From contig JAIGNY010000099.1 of NCBI GenBank assembly GCA_020152595.1, forward strand, positions 598,501 through 662,500: a stretch of DNA of 64,000 bases. Reading direction: 5' to 3'. Positions 24,201 to 36,200 of the stretch are shown piece by piece. Under the pieces are notes generated by a model. That model was not told the DNA's origin. It ran no database searches and saw only the letters and a list, made by a program, of their open reading frames with translations. This DNA is from Chiridota heheva. Taxonomy: Eukaryota; Echinodermata; Holothuroidea; Apodida; Chiridotidae. The first letter of the stretch is position 1; every line of letters starts with the position of its first letter. Made by a program: the position numbers and the translations under genes.

Positions 24201-27200
24201 CCACAACATGGTAAATCATCCATGGTCTCTCTGGCAAAGACAAGAAACCCAGTGTTAAGATGAAGAAAAGAGATGGTACTCCACCAACAAGTGACAAAGA
24301 CCTCCTTGCAGAATGGATAGAATACTAGCTAAAGTATCTGCTCAACAACAACATGGGACACCGCTCAAGAACAACATGGGACATCCACCTTCTGAACTGC
24401 CTCCACCTGCTGCCCAGGACTTACCAATCAAAGTCAATCCCCAACACATGAGGAGATACTGAAAACCATTCACCAAATTAAGTAAAAAACAATGCTGCAG
24501 GTCTTGACTGCGCAATCACATCTTAAGCACTCCAGAATGGCGGGGATGCACTGGCAGACATAGTCCCATGGTTTTTGCACAGAAGTGTATAGTACTCCAA
24601 CACGACCCAGCAAATAGACAACTAGCGTTATTGTCCCTGTTCTCAAGAAGGGAGACCTTAGTCTCATGACGAACTATCAGGGAAATCTCTTCTGCTAGTT
24701 ACAGTCGAAGTTTACCACAATATCCTGCTTAATAGAATCCGAGACCACGTAGACCCGATCTTAAGGAACAACCAGGCTGAATTTCGTCAAGGGAGAAGTT
24801 GCGCCAACAGATCCACATTATTAGGATCATGAATGAATTGCAAGATTACCAGCTTCCTCTTACAGTCACATTCATAGACTTCCAGAAGGCCATTACGTCC
24901 AATCTTCGCTATAAATTTTCAGTCTTTTTACCCGCAATAACCTCCATTTCGGTGGGTATAACTTTTAGATTCTGCTGGAAGCAATTAAGGAACCCACTAC
25001 AGATAGTTCAGTGACGTATGCATCGGTTATTACACTCCAAATCATCTATATGCACACAATGGAACTTATTGTGAAGAACCAGGTATTGTGGATAGGTTAC
25101 TGCATGGTACTGCATGGGCCATACCATGCGTGTAATGTGGGGTTGAGGATTACATTGGACTTCTAAAAGGATCTTTCATCAGTGAGTTATAAACACTGGT
25201 GAGTTTGGATGCAATTGATTGGAAATTTATAGCCAGTTATTTATCATGCCTTTGATTCTATTAACAGAAAGGTTATGTTCCATGTGCTATGACATTATGG
25301 AATACCAAAAGCCGTGGTCAACGCCTAAAGCTCACTCTACAACAGCTCAAAAAGTGTGGTTATGGTAGATGGCAATATATCTGATTCTTTTGATGTCTCC
25401 ACCATAATTCTACAGGGTGATGTTCTGACCCCATTCCTATTCATAGTCTTCGTAGACTTTCTACTAAAGAAGGCCACCTCTTATCTTGACTTTGGAGTTA
25501 TAAGACATCCTTGTCACTCCAGTCGTTATCTAATTAAAACGCTAAAAGATTTGGATTTTTCTGATGACATTTCTCTGTTGGAATCCATTGTTTCCCGGGC
25601 ACAGGCCCAGCTGATAAGAACTGCAGCCACAGCAGAAGATCTTAATTGGCCTCTTAATAAGATAAGTGTATCCAAAATGGAGTATATGACTGTTAGCTGC
25701 CATCCCCACCCAACACTTCAAGTATACGGTGAACCCATCAACCATGTTTCAGATTTCAAATATCTTGGTTCCAAAATGGCATCTACTGCAAGTGACCGAA
25801 AAAGATGAAAGGCATTAGCATAGTGCATTTTATGGAAACTGGAACATCTGTGAAAAAGTTCCCAACTATCCATCTCTGCAAAAGTGAAATTATTCTACAC
25901 TACCTGCGTGACTATCCTCCTTCTATGGTTGTGAATCTTGAGTGTTGTCCCACAACATGGAGTGCATAATCAACGCTTTTGCTACCTCCTGCTTAAGGAT
26001 TATGCTAAACATCAAACGAAGAGATCGTGTCTCAAATGCCAACATATATGACATGACCAGCACTGAGCCTCAATTATCCTCTGTGTAAGGAATCGTCAAC
26101 GTGAGATTCTTGGGACACATCCTTCGTCTCCCAGAGGAAGGAGCTTGCTAGAAGATATGCTCTCTACATTCTAACTCATGGCAAAAGAAGACTGGGACGT
26201 CCATGCATCTCTTATGTTAACTACATTCAACGTGTATTAGGGTATGGTGAAGACATCCAAGCAGAACAGATAGCCACACTTGCCAAAGATCGCTATGCAT
26301 GGAGAATATCTTGTGGTCACCTGCACCGCAGCCGAAGGATAATAAAGAAATCTTGTGGTCGCCTGCACCGCAGCCGAAGGATGATGAAGAAATCTTGTGG
26401 TCGCCTGCACCGCAGCCGAAGGATGATGAAGAAATCTTGTGGTCGCCTGCTCCGCAGCCAAAGGATGATGAAGAAATCTTGTGGTCGCCTGCACCGCAGC
26501 CGAAGGATGATGAAGAAATTTGGGGTCGCCTGCACCGCAGCCGAAGGATGATGAGGAAATCTTGTGGTCGCCTGCACCACAGCCAAAGGATGATAAAGAA
26601 ATCTTGTGGTCACCTGCATTGCAGTCAAAAGATGATAAAGAAATCTTGTGGTCACCTGCACCGCACTTAAAGGATGATGAAGAAATCTTGTGGTCACCTG
26701 CACCGCAGCCAAAGGATGATGAAGAAATCTTGTGGTCACCTGCACCGCAGCCAAAGGTTGATGAAGAAATCTTGTGGTCACCTGCACCACAGTCAAAGGA
26801 TGATAAAGAAATCTTGTGGTCACCTGCACCGCAGCCAAAGGTTGATGAAGAAATCTTGTGATCACCTGCACCGCAGCCAAAGGTTGATAAAGAAATCTTG
26901 TGATCACCTGCACCGCAGCCAAAGAATGATGAAGAAATCTTGTGATCACCTGCACCGCAGCCAAAGGTTGATGAAGAAATCTTGTGATCACCTGCACCGC
27001 AGCCAAAGGATGATGAAGAAATCTTGTGATCACCTGCACCGCAGCCAAAGGTTGATAAAGAAATCTTGTGATCACCTGCACCGCAGCCAAAGAATGATGA
27101 AGAAATCTTGTGGTCACCTGCACCGCAGCCAAAGGTTGATGAAGAAATCTTGTGATCACCTGCACCGCAGTCAAAGGATGATGAAGAAATCTCGTGGTCA

Positions 27201-30200
27201 CCTGCACCGCAGCCAAAGGTTGATGAAGAAATCTTGTGGTCACCTGCACCACAGTCAAAGGATGATGAAGAAATCTTGTGGTCACCTGCACCGCAGCCAA
27301 AGGATGATGAAGAAATTTTGTGGTCACCTGCACCGCAGCCAAAGGATGATGAAGAAATTTTGTGGTCGCCTGCACCACAGTCAAAGGATGATAAAGAAAT
27401 CTTGTGGTCACCTGCACCACAGCCAAAGGATGATGGTGCTCTCCATTCTATGCTCTGCTCTATTATGTTTCTTAATGTGAATATCTGTTCTGTTGTTCCC
27501 ATCCCACTTCTGAAACTGTCTTGTTCAACTCTCAATGTATCATCTACAGCATCCTTAATTCAATCAATAATTTTTCCAAAATTTTTGCTCCCAGTCGGTA
27601 ATAGTGAGATCCCTTTAAAATTGTCACATCTTGTTAAATCACCTTTCTTGGGCACTACCACGTTTATGCTTTTCTTCTATCTCAGAAACCTTTTTTCCTC
27701 CATTATTTCATTAAATAACCCTGTTCATAATTTTTCTGAAACTTCTTTACTACATTTCCACATTTCTGTTGTTATGTCATCTATTCCAGCTGCTTTTCCA
27801 TTTTGCATTCTTGTTAACACTTTTCTCACTTCTTGGGTTGTGATTCTACTTTCATCTATCTGTAACTCTTCATCATGTGTATCCAATAACTCATCTAGCT
27901 CATCATTTATACCCTCTAACATTGGTTGGTTTAATATGGATTCAAAATGTTCCTTCCATCTATCCCTTATCTCATCTTCTCCTGTAATTATTTCTCCATC
28001 TCTGCTTCTTATATTCCTGCACTTTTCTTTCTTCCTTTATAGCATAATTTCTTTGTAATCTTGTACAAGCTGTTCATGTCACCTCTTGATGCAGCTTCTT
28101 CTGCATCTTTGAGAATTTGAATCCTCCGAGAATTTGTCAATAACAAAGAAATATTCCCACAAATTTTCATTTTTTATATATATGGCACAGGACTATTAAA
28201 GAAACAAATTGGTGACAAAATACTCTTGATATCATATTATGTTTAGGAGTTATTGCAGTGTTTGAAAAATGACCTTGCAGTGTATAGTGTGATGTCATAA
28301 TTGCAAATTCAAGATAATTCTTTATGCATTTCTTTGAAAATAAATTAATTGGAAACATATTTTATTTCATTATTGTTAACATAAAACTACTAATTAAAAA
28401 TCGTGCTCCGTCACCACACACTGGCACGCGCTGATGCAAGTTGGCAAAAAGATTACAAAATTGGTCCAGAATGTGCCAGTCAGGCTCTCACTTCGATGAT
28501 TCATGTTGGCTGAATTACCAAACATGTGCGTGATGCGTGATGAACGTAATAGTCACGCAATCGTGTCGTCTGCTACATCTGCAAATCATTTTTTCTTGTG
28601 TTCATCATATCATGGAGTAAATTGTAACTCCATGATCAATTATAATGTTAGTGATATTAACAATGTGTTGTGAGACAGTTTTCTTGAAAAGTATGGCAAT
28701 ACTACGATGGTATATCGCGATACTATTCTCCACGATATTCGATACGTGACAGAGCCATGTCGTGACAGCACTAATTATTGTAATGGGGCATAACATGCAC
28801 ATCACAAGAACATGCTTTGCCCATCTGCTCATGTACCTTACACTCTAACTGAATGAAAAATAAATTGTTCATTTTATTTGAATTATCTTGGATCTGCAAT
28901 GATCATATTTAAACTGCAAGGTCAGTTTCCAACACACTGCGGGATAATGGACAGCAGACTTAGCTGTCGCAGTGTGGAGTCCAACTGTCCATATGATTTA
29001 TATTAGTTTGAGTCTTTCTCAAATGGTTAGCAAATCTGACCTAAACATAGCCTGAACATGAAACCTGTTTAAAGTCGCATACTTCTCAAATTCTGTATAT
29101 TTAAGCATGCATGCTGTAAATCCCAAGTCACAAATGAATATCACCCAGTGGCGGCACCAGGATTTTGTTCATAGGAGGAAGGGAGGAGGGAGGGGAGGGG
29201 AGCAAAGAAAATCCCCCACCATAGCACTGCCACTAATATCACCAAAAATCAATTTTGAAAAATATACAGCCCTCCCCCACCACATTGATGATGAAACCAT
29301 AAAACAGTATCTCACCTCAGCATAAAACTCGGAGTAAATATTTTCCACCATGTCACGGTGGACCGGCCATAGTTTAGAAATAGCGCAGAGGTCACACACA
29401 GTCATCATAAGTCTTGAAGAACTTTGACCTTTTACCGGAAAAAGAGGAAAGAATCTATTAATTGTGGCATCTATAGTGTAGCATTGTTTGTTTGTTTGAT
29501 GAGGGCCTAAATTGTGCCTGAGAGGTTAGATCATTCTGGAGGCAGGAAGGAAAGGAAACAGAAGGAGATTGAGAGAAATACAAGAACTAAAAGTCAGAAA
29601 GCTGGGATCGCGGAGGTGCATGGGTGCAAAAACAAAATGTAGAGAAAGGGGGAGGAAGGGGGTGGGGGTGGGAGAGGAGGAATAAATATAGTTGTAGAGG
29701 GAAGCATGATGAAGGAAGGAGATAATTTTATGCGGAGGGTTTTTCTGGAAGGAATGCCAACTGAGTTGTGGGGAGCGAGGGAAGCTGTGGGAAGGTTGTA
29801 CAAGGGGAAAGTAAGGAGAACATGATGGACTGTGGGGGTGCAATGACAATTGTTGCAGAGGGCGTCGGGGGAGCCAATAAGGAGGTGGGAGTGAGTGAGG
29901 TGGGTGTGACCTATTTTAAGACGGGTAATATGAACATTGTCGACATGAGAGAGGTTGTTAATAGTGGGTTTGATCGGAATGGTGGGCTGGATAACGTGGA
30001 GTTTATTATCAATTTAGGAGTCCCATGAGGCTTTGCCATCAGTCACGGACAAGGGAAACGATAAGCGGTTTGATGTCAGAAAGGGTTTTGGAAATGGGGT
30101 AGGGGGAGGTTGAGGGCAAGCTTAGCAGCTGCATCAGCCCTGTCATTGCCAGGGATGGCAACATGGCTGGTTATTTAAAAGAAAAGAATACTTTTCCTGC

Positions 30201-33200
30201 AGAGGTTGGGCGAAAGGAGTTTCCAGAGGAGGAGGTGGGATGTGGAGGGGCCCATTTAAGATTGAGTAAAGAAGCAAGGACAGCCTTGGAGATGGAGAAG
30301 ATGGCAAAGTGGCTGAGCAGAGAACACTCAATAAAGTTGAGGGCGAAAAGAATGGCCTTTGCCTTGGCTGAAAAGATGGACGATTAGTCAGGAAGCCTGC
30401 TACTGAGGGTGATGTCTTGGATGACGGCAGCAGCAGCAGATGTCTTGCCGCCTTCCTTGGAGCCATCATTATAGATAGTGTAGTTTGAGAGTTGGTCTTT
30501 GATTTGTTTGTGGAGATTTATAAAGAGGTTAGGGTGGGCTTGGGTTTTGTGATGAGTAGAGAGGCCCAGGTAGATAGAAGGAAGGGGGGTAGCCCAAGGC
30601 AACAAGTTGGACCCTGATTGAAGTGAGTATACAGCTACTGTTTTTACCTATGAGATGAGTTGTTGAGATCAAAAGCACCACTCTGGACCAACTGTTCAAG
30701 ATCATGCTTGTTGCCAAAGGAGAGAACTAGGTCTGTTGAGAGAATCAGCTGCTTCAATAGACCAATGACCTGCAAGAAAGAAATAAGTAAGCAATGAGCC
30801 TCAAGAATGATGCATTTGGTAACGTACTATGGACAGTTAGAGGCAATGTGGGCTCTTAATTTGTTTAAAATATGATGTACAGTACACCATTGAAAGAGCA
30901 AAAATTCCATCGAAATTGGTTAAAAATTGACCAATTTACAGCATTTATAATTTTTAGCTGTTATTGCACAATTATCTGTGACATCAATGGTGGAATTAGA
31001 ACTTTAGTCACCTTTTGTAAAAGCATTGTTTTTATTCCTCTGTTAATTTTGTTTGAAATATAGCATTGGACTTAGGGGAAATTATTTTTGGAACTTGGTC
31101 ATACCCTGAATCATCTTGTATCTAGAATAGACATTCTAAAATTTACAAGTAGCTGAATTTGAAGAACAGAATTGAAAGAATTACATAATGATTTTGAGAT
31201 GTGTTCCTCTTACTACATGTATATCACATATATTCCGCACAAATGAACAAATCTTGAAACTTTGTTCGGTCATAACTTGAAAACTAAATAAGCTTTTTCA
31301 CAACTTTCAAAAAACTATTCACTCGGAATTTTCATGCTCTTTCACATATCTTAAATCTGCTAGTTGATAGTGCTTCAACAAAAGCTACACAGCAACAACT
31401 ACATTGAAATTGTATTCCTTCAGCTTACAATTCAATTGATTTCAGTTTGCTGCATTGGCCCTTCACAAAACGATTACATCATACAAAATTACATCTTACG
31501 TTTGACTTGAAGAAACATAGATTTCAAACAATAAACGTAAGGCATTGATCATATGATACATATACAACAAAGCACAGTTTTGCTCTAAAAAAGCAAAAAA
31601 TAATTATAGGTAGAAAAGAAAGTACATTCAACCGAGGCTCTTGAATCTAAAGCAAATCTTATGTACTTGTAAAGTAAAAGACAGACCTTTTTTGAATAAT
31701 TTACAAGCAAACAAAATGTATGCATATTAGGGTATAATGTGAAATAAGAAGTAATAGACTTTGCACATAAATCTGAACAAAAAAAGACAAAATAAGAAAA
31801 AATGATACTCATTATCTATACAATCACTTTCACAAAATAAGCAAGCCCTTTGCTCAAAATCATTCTGTTCAAACAACCTTTCACAGGGTTCAGCACATTA
31901 TAGTAAAGGCACTGCTTACATTTATCTTTAAAGAACCACAATGAACTCTTACTAAAACATTTTCAATTTAAGATAAATAATGTAGGGTTCAACAAACTAT
32001 CTTAGATTGAACTTGTCCAATCCTGTCTGCCCATGTCCTGTCTGCCCATGTCCTGCAAGCGTTGCTTGAAATTATTTAAAAACAACTGGATATTACTCAC
32101 ACCTTTGTTGTACCAAACATGGGCAAAGTTGTATTGTAAAGAAGTTTTTAAATATTTAAACCCCAAGAGTGATAGTTATTATCTGCAAATGTAAATTGTT
32201 CAGCAAGACACAGCTTAGTTAATCTATAGTTATCATAATAGTTGTGAAGTAATTTATTGGTGGTCTACCAAAATCACCTAATCCTAAAAGATTTGTTGAT
32301 CTAAAAGGAAGGCCTAAAATATATTTGTGAAATTAATTATAAGATAGTACTTTCACAGGGTTCACCACATTAGTAAAGGCACTGCTTAAAAATTTGGCCT
32401 GCAATTTTCAAGCCACAAATTAACCGCATCATTCCACAAGAATAACTTTGCATCATAACATTTAAGGTATAAATAGTTATATGCTCATATTTCATTTCAC
32501 CTTTCCTCCTGCAGCAGCAAAGACAAAGAATGCCAGCATTGATTACGGGTACTACTTTTATTACAAAGGAATGCCATTATATTCCGCAGGTGTGACTAAA
32601 AATACCATGTGGGAGTAGTTGTTATTTTGAAGGAGCCTTAGACAAGTGAAACAGTACACAGTTTTGTAGTTTGGGAAATAAAGAAAGAAATAACTTTTAC
32701 TCCGACCAGCCCTGCTCCATTTGAGGGCACGTTGAGATGTTCCTGGTTTTAAGCAAAGCCATTTCTAATGCACCCCAAATTTGTGCTTCATAAGTCAGGA
32801 TTAGAAGTACATTAGAATCATAAATTTGCAGCAAATTACTAATCGAAAGTTAATGTAGATTCAACCACCTTTGTTAAGAGTGATAATTCATGATGATGTA
32901 TTTTCTTTTCTTGTGTGCAAATTTACCCCAAAACTCAGCCAAACTCAGTTTCTTTGCCACCATTTCTTTATTTGCCAGCTTAAAGATGTATTTTTATGGT
33001 TGGTTGGTTGGCAGGGTTTAATAGCACCTTGACAGAGTTGTTCAAATTTCAGTCAAATTCAGTGCAACATTTTTTGATATTATTTGATATTTTCCATGCA
33101 GCCTAAATATGCATTTATTGTGGTATAGTGGGGTTTAATGGCACCTTGACAGTCACTCAAATGGTGCCTTCTTTTTCGTACACCTTTATGCACACTCTCA

Positions 33201-36200
33201 GAATTCTTCTATCAATCCAATGTGTTCTTTATTACAATCCTTTGCTACAATACTTTGAAGGAAACCAAAGGATTCTGAAGAATTTTCAAATTTTCTCCAC
33301 ACCTTCAATACAATCAACGACTAAGCAATCTCTTCAGTTTTAGTGGTTGAAATTTAAAGGAGAAATTCAAGCAATTTATAAAAGTACTCCAAAGTTTGAT
33401 GAGCAATAATTTGAAACCGAAGTCAACATTTCACTGTTCCCCACAGAATTTAAAGCTCCTATTAACAGAGATCCATGGCTTTTTACCAATCTACTGCACA
33501 TACTGTACAGTATATGAGTGAAATAAAGAAATTTAATGCTATAATGAAAGTAAAGCATTTTCTGAGCAAAAGAGTCTTTGCATTATCTATTTTAGTTTAT
33601 TTTGCATCCGAGTTCTGGCTTTCCCAGATTCCATTAATTCCTAATACCGTATTTGAAGCAACCAGAGCACTTGTAAGAAAATAGAATTGCACCACTTTTT
33701 AGGCTTGAAGGTTCTGCCTAATAAATGCCCATGGCGCAGGCAATGCACAGTACAAGTGCAATTCGAAATGCACAGTGTGAACTAGTTCTATACTAGCACA
33801 ACAATAACCAACACACAAAAAAATTGTGAGCTTCAGACACAAAATAATCATATAATGTAACAAAACCTATTTGAAGTCATTAAATTAATCAAATAATTTA
33901 TGTTTATCAGTCAACAAATGTTGGATGGGTGCTTAATACATCAAGTACAGTACGGTATATCAAAAATTTCTGACATCCCAAGTGAATACAAAAAAGTATC
34001 TGCAAGTGTTGAATTCTAGAACAGCTTTTTCTTTTGAAATGTTGATTGTGGTCAAAACCCATTTTGAAAATGTTGAACTAAAAACAGATAATTTTCTTCC
34101 GACTATTGCGACAATTGATTGAATATAATAATTAACTCTGCTTGTTTACGCAGGTCATGAGGGCCTGTAAGGCTGATGCTTATCTTATTTTAGAGTAAGT
34201 GGATGAGGACACTGACTCCATCTGGATTAGACACCAGCCCAACCCAGGTTAACTTCCCAACAATGCTGGGAAGTCAACAAAATCATTTTACAGCTGAGTG
34301 GACTGGAGCAAGTAGAGTAAAGTGTCTTTCTCAAGGACACATGCAATGCAGCGCTCACGACGGAAATCAAACTGGATACTTTTCACACATGAGCATGACT
34401 CCTCAAGTGCTGCAACTTACAGTTGATTGAAAAAAAAGGCAATGGATTTTACCTATCAATAATTTTTGTTTATTAATTTTTGGTGGTTGAAGTTAAATCC
34501 ATACTCGAGCACTGAAGGTGGTATCTCTGGTCTCCCTGGCGTAAGTGGACTGGAGCAAGTACAGCAGAGTAACTGCAACGTGATGGGAGGCGAACCCTGA
34601 GCCACTTAAGCACTGAGCCACTTAACCACTGAGCCACTTAACCACTGAGCCACTTAAGCACTGAGCCACTTAACCACTGCACCTTAAAGAGTTGATTGAA
34701 GTCAAAAGGACTTTATCTTACAGAGATTTGTTGCTATTTGCATGACCCATACCGAAAATTAAGCTTGCAGCTTGCTTGCGAGAATGTTTGTTTGTTTGAT
34801 GAGGTCTTAACGGCACCACGACAACGAAGGTCAAATTGTGCCTGAGAGGTCAGATCATTTTAGAGGTAGTAAGGAAAGAGACCAGGGGGAGAATGAGAGA
34901 AATTCAAGAACAAAAGCCAGAAAGCTGTGATCGAGAGAGGAGGTGCATGGGTAAAACAAAAACAAAGTAGAGAGGGGGTGGAAGAGGAGAATCAAATATG
35001 GTTGTAGAGGGATGCATGCTGAAGGAAGGAGATTATTTTATCTGGAGGATTTTTTCTGGAAGAACTCAGCAATTGAGTTGTGGGGAGCGAGGAAGCTCTG
35101 GGAAGGTTGTACAGGGGCAAGCAAGGAGAACGTGTTGGATTGTGAGGATGCAGTGGCAATTGTTACAGAGGGGTTGGGGGAACCAATAAGGAGGTGGGAG
35201 TGAGTGAGGTGGGTGTGACCAATTCTAAGACGGGTAATATGAACGTTGTCGATACGAGAAAGGTTGTTGATGGTGGATTTGATCGGGATTGTGGGCTGGA
35301 TGACATGGAGTTTGTTATCAATTTGGAAGTTCCATAAGGTTTGCCAGCGGTCACGAACAAGAGAAGCGATAAGTGGTTTGATGTCAGAGAGGGTTTTGGG
35401 AAAAGGGGAAGGGAGGAGGTTAAGGGCAAGCTTAGCGGCTGTATCAGCCCTGTCATTGCCAGGGATGCCAACATGGCTGGGTATCCAGAAGAAAAGAACA
35501 CTTTTCCTGCAGAGGGTGGGAGAAAGAGTTTCCGGAGGAGGAGGTGGCAGGTGAGGTTATCCCATTTAAGATTGAGTAATGAAGTAAGAACAGCCTTTGA
35601 GTCAGAGAAAATGGCAAAGTGACTAAGAGGAGAGTACTCAATAAAGTTGAGGGCGAGGAGAATGGCCTTAGCCTCGGCTGAAAAGATGGATGAGTGGTCA
35701 GGAAGTCTGCTACTGAGGGTGATGTCTTGGATGATGGCAGCAGCAGCTGTCTTGTTGCCTTCCTTGGAGCTATCAGTATAGATGGAGGTGTAATTTGAGA
35801 GTTGGTCTTTGATTTGGTTGTGGAGATTGATGAAGAGGTTAGGGTGAGTTTGAGTTTTGTTATAAGTGGAGAGGTCTAGGTGGACAGAAGAAAGGGGCAT
35901 GGCCCAAGGAGGAAAAGTGGGCCAGGAGTAGGTGCCGAGAGTGGCGGGGTTGATGCCAAGTTGAAAGAGGTCTGATTTAATGCGTAAGCTGAAGGGAGGC
36001 GATAGGGTTTTAGTCCTATCAAAGAGGGAGGAGAAATTGGGGTACCTAATGAGGTTGTAAACAGGGTTCTGGGTGTTGGTGAGGACTCTAAAAGCATAGG
36101 AGAGGCTAAGCTTTTTACATCTAAGTAGAAAGGGGGGTTTGTTGGCTTCAACATGAAGGCTAGTGATTGGGGAGGTCCTGTAGGCTCCTAGACAGAGCCT

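Larger units (their letters stand above)
23851..27433 (+). mobile_element. LINE A, nested inside LINE B, with 13-bp target duplication
   Basis: TGGTGCTCTCCAT occurs at 23838-23850 and 27434-27446, and removing everything between rejoins the LINE B frame (IEWRAP, then [12 protein letters not shown]). The insert is a 5'-truncated + strand LINE: a pre-RT region ([16 protein letters not shown]), [69 protein letters not shown] and [16 protein letters not shown] pieces, then RYAW. It has many stops and frameshifts. It ends in the 42-bp array, as expected for a target-primed insertion whose 3' end is repetitive. Confidence 0.88.

Noticed and set aside
26237..27535. A 432-codon frame rich in [11 protein letters not shown] and matching + strand frames
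   Set aside because: Antisense and out-of-frame translation of the LINE-derived 42-bp array.
29526..29849. Proline/serine-rich frames near 29526-29849 and + strand frames over the LINE copies
   Set aside because: These are the reverse or out-of-frame readings of LINE 3' UTR and RNase H sequence.
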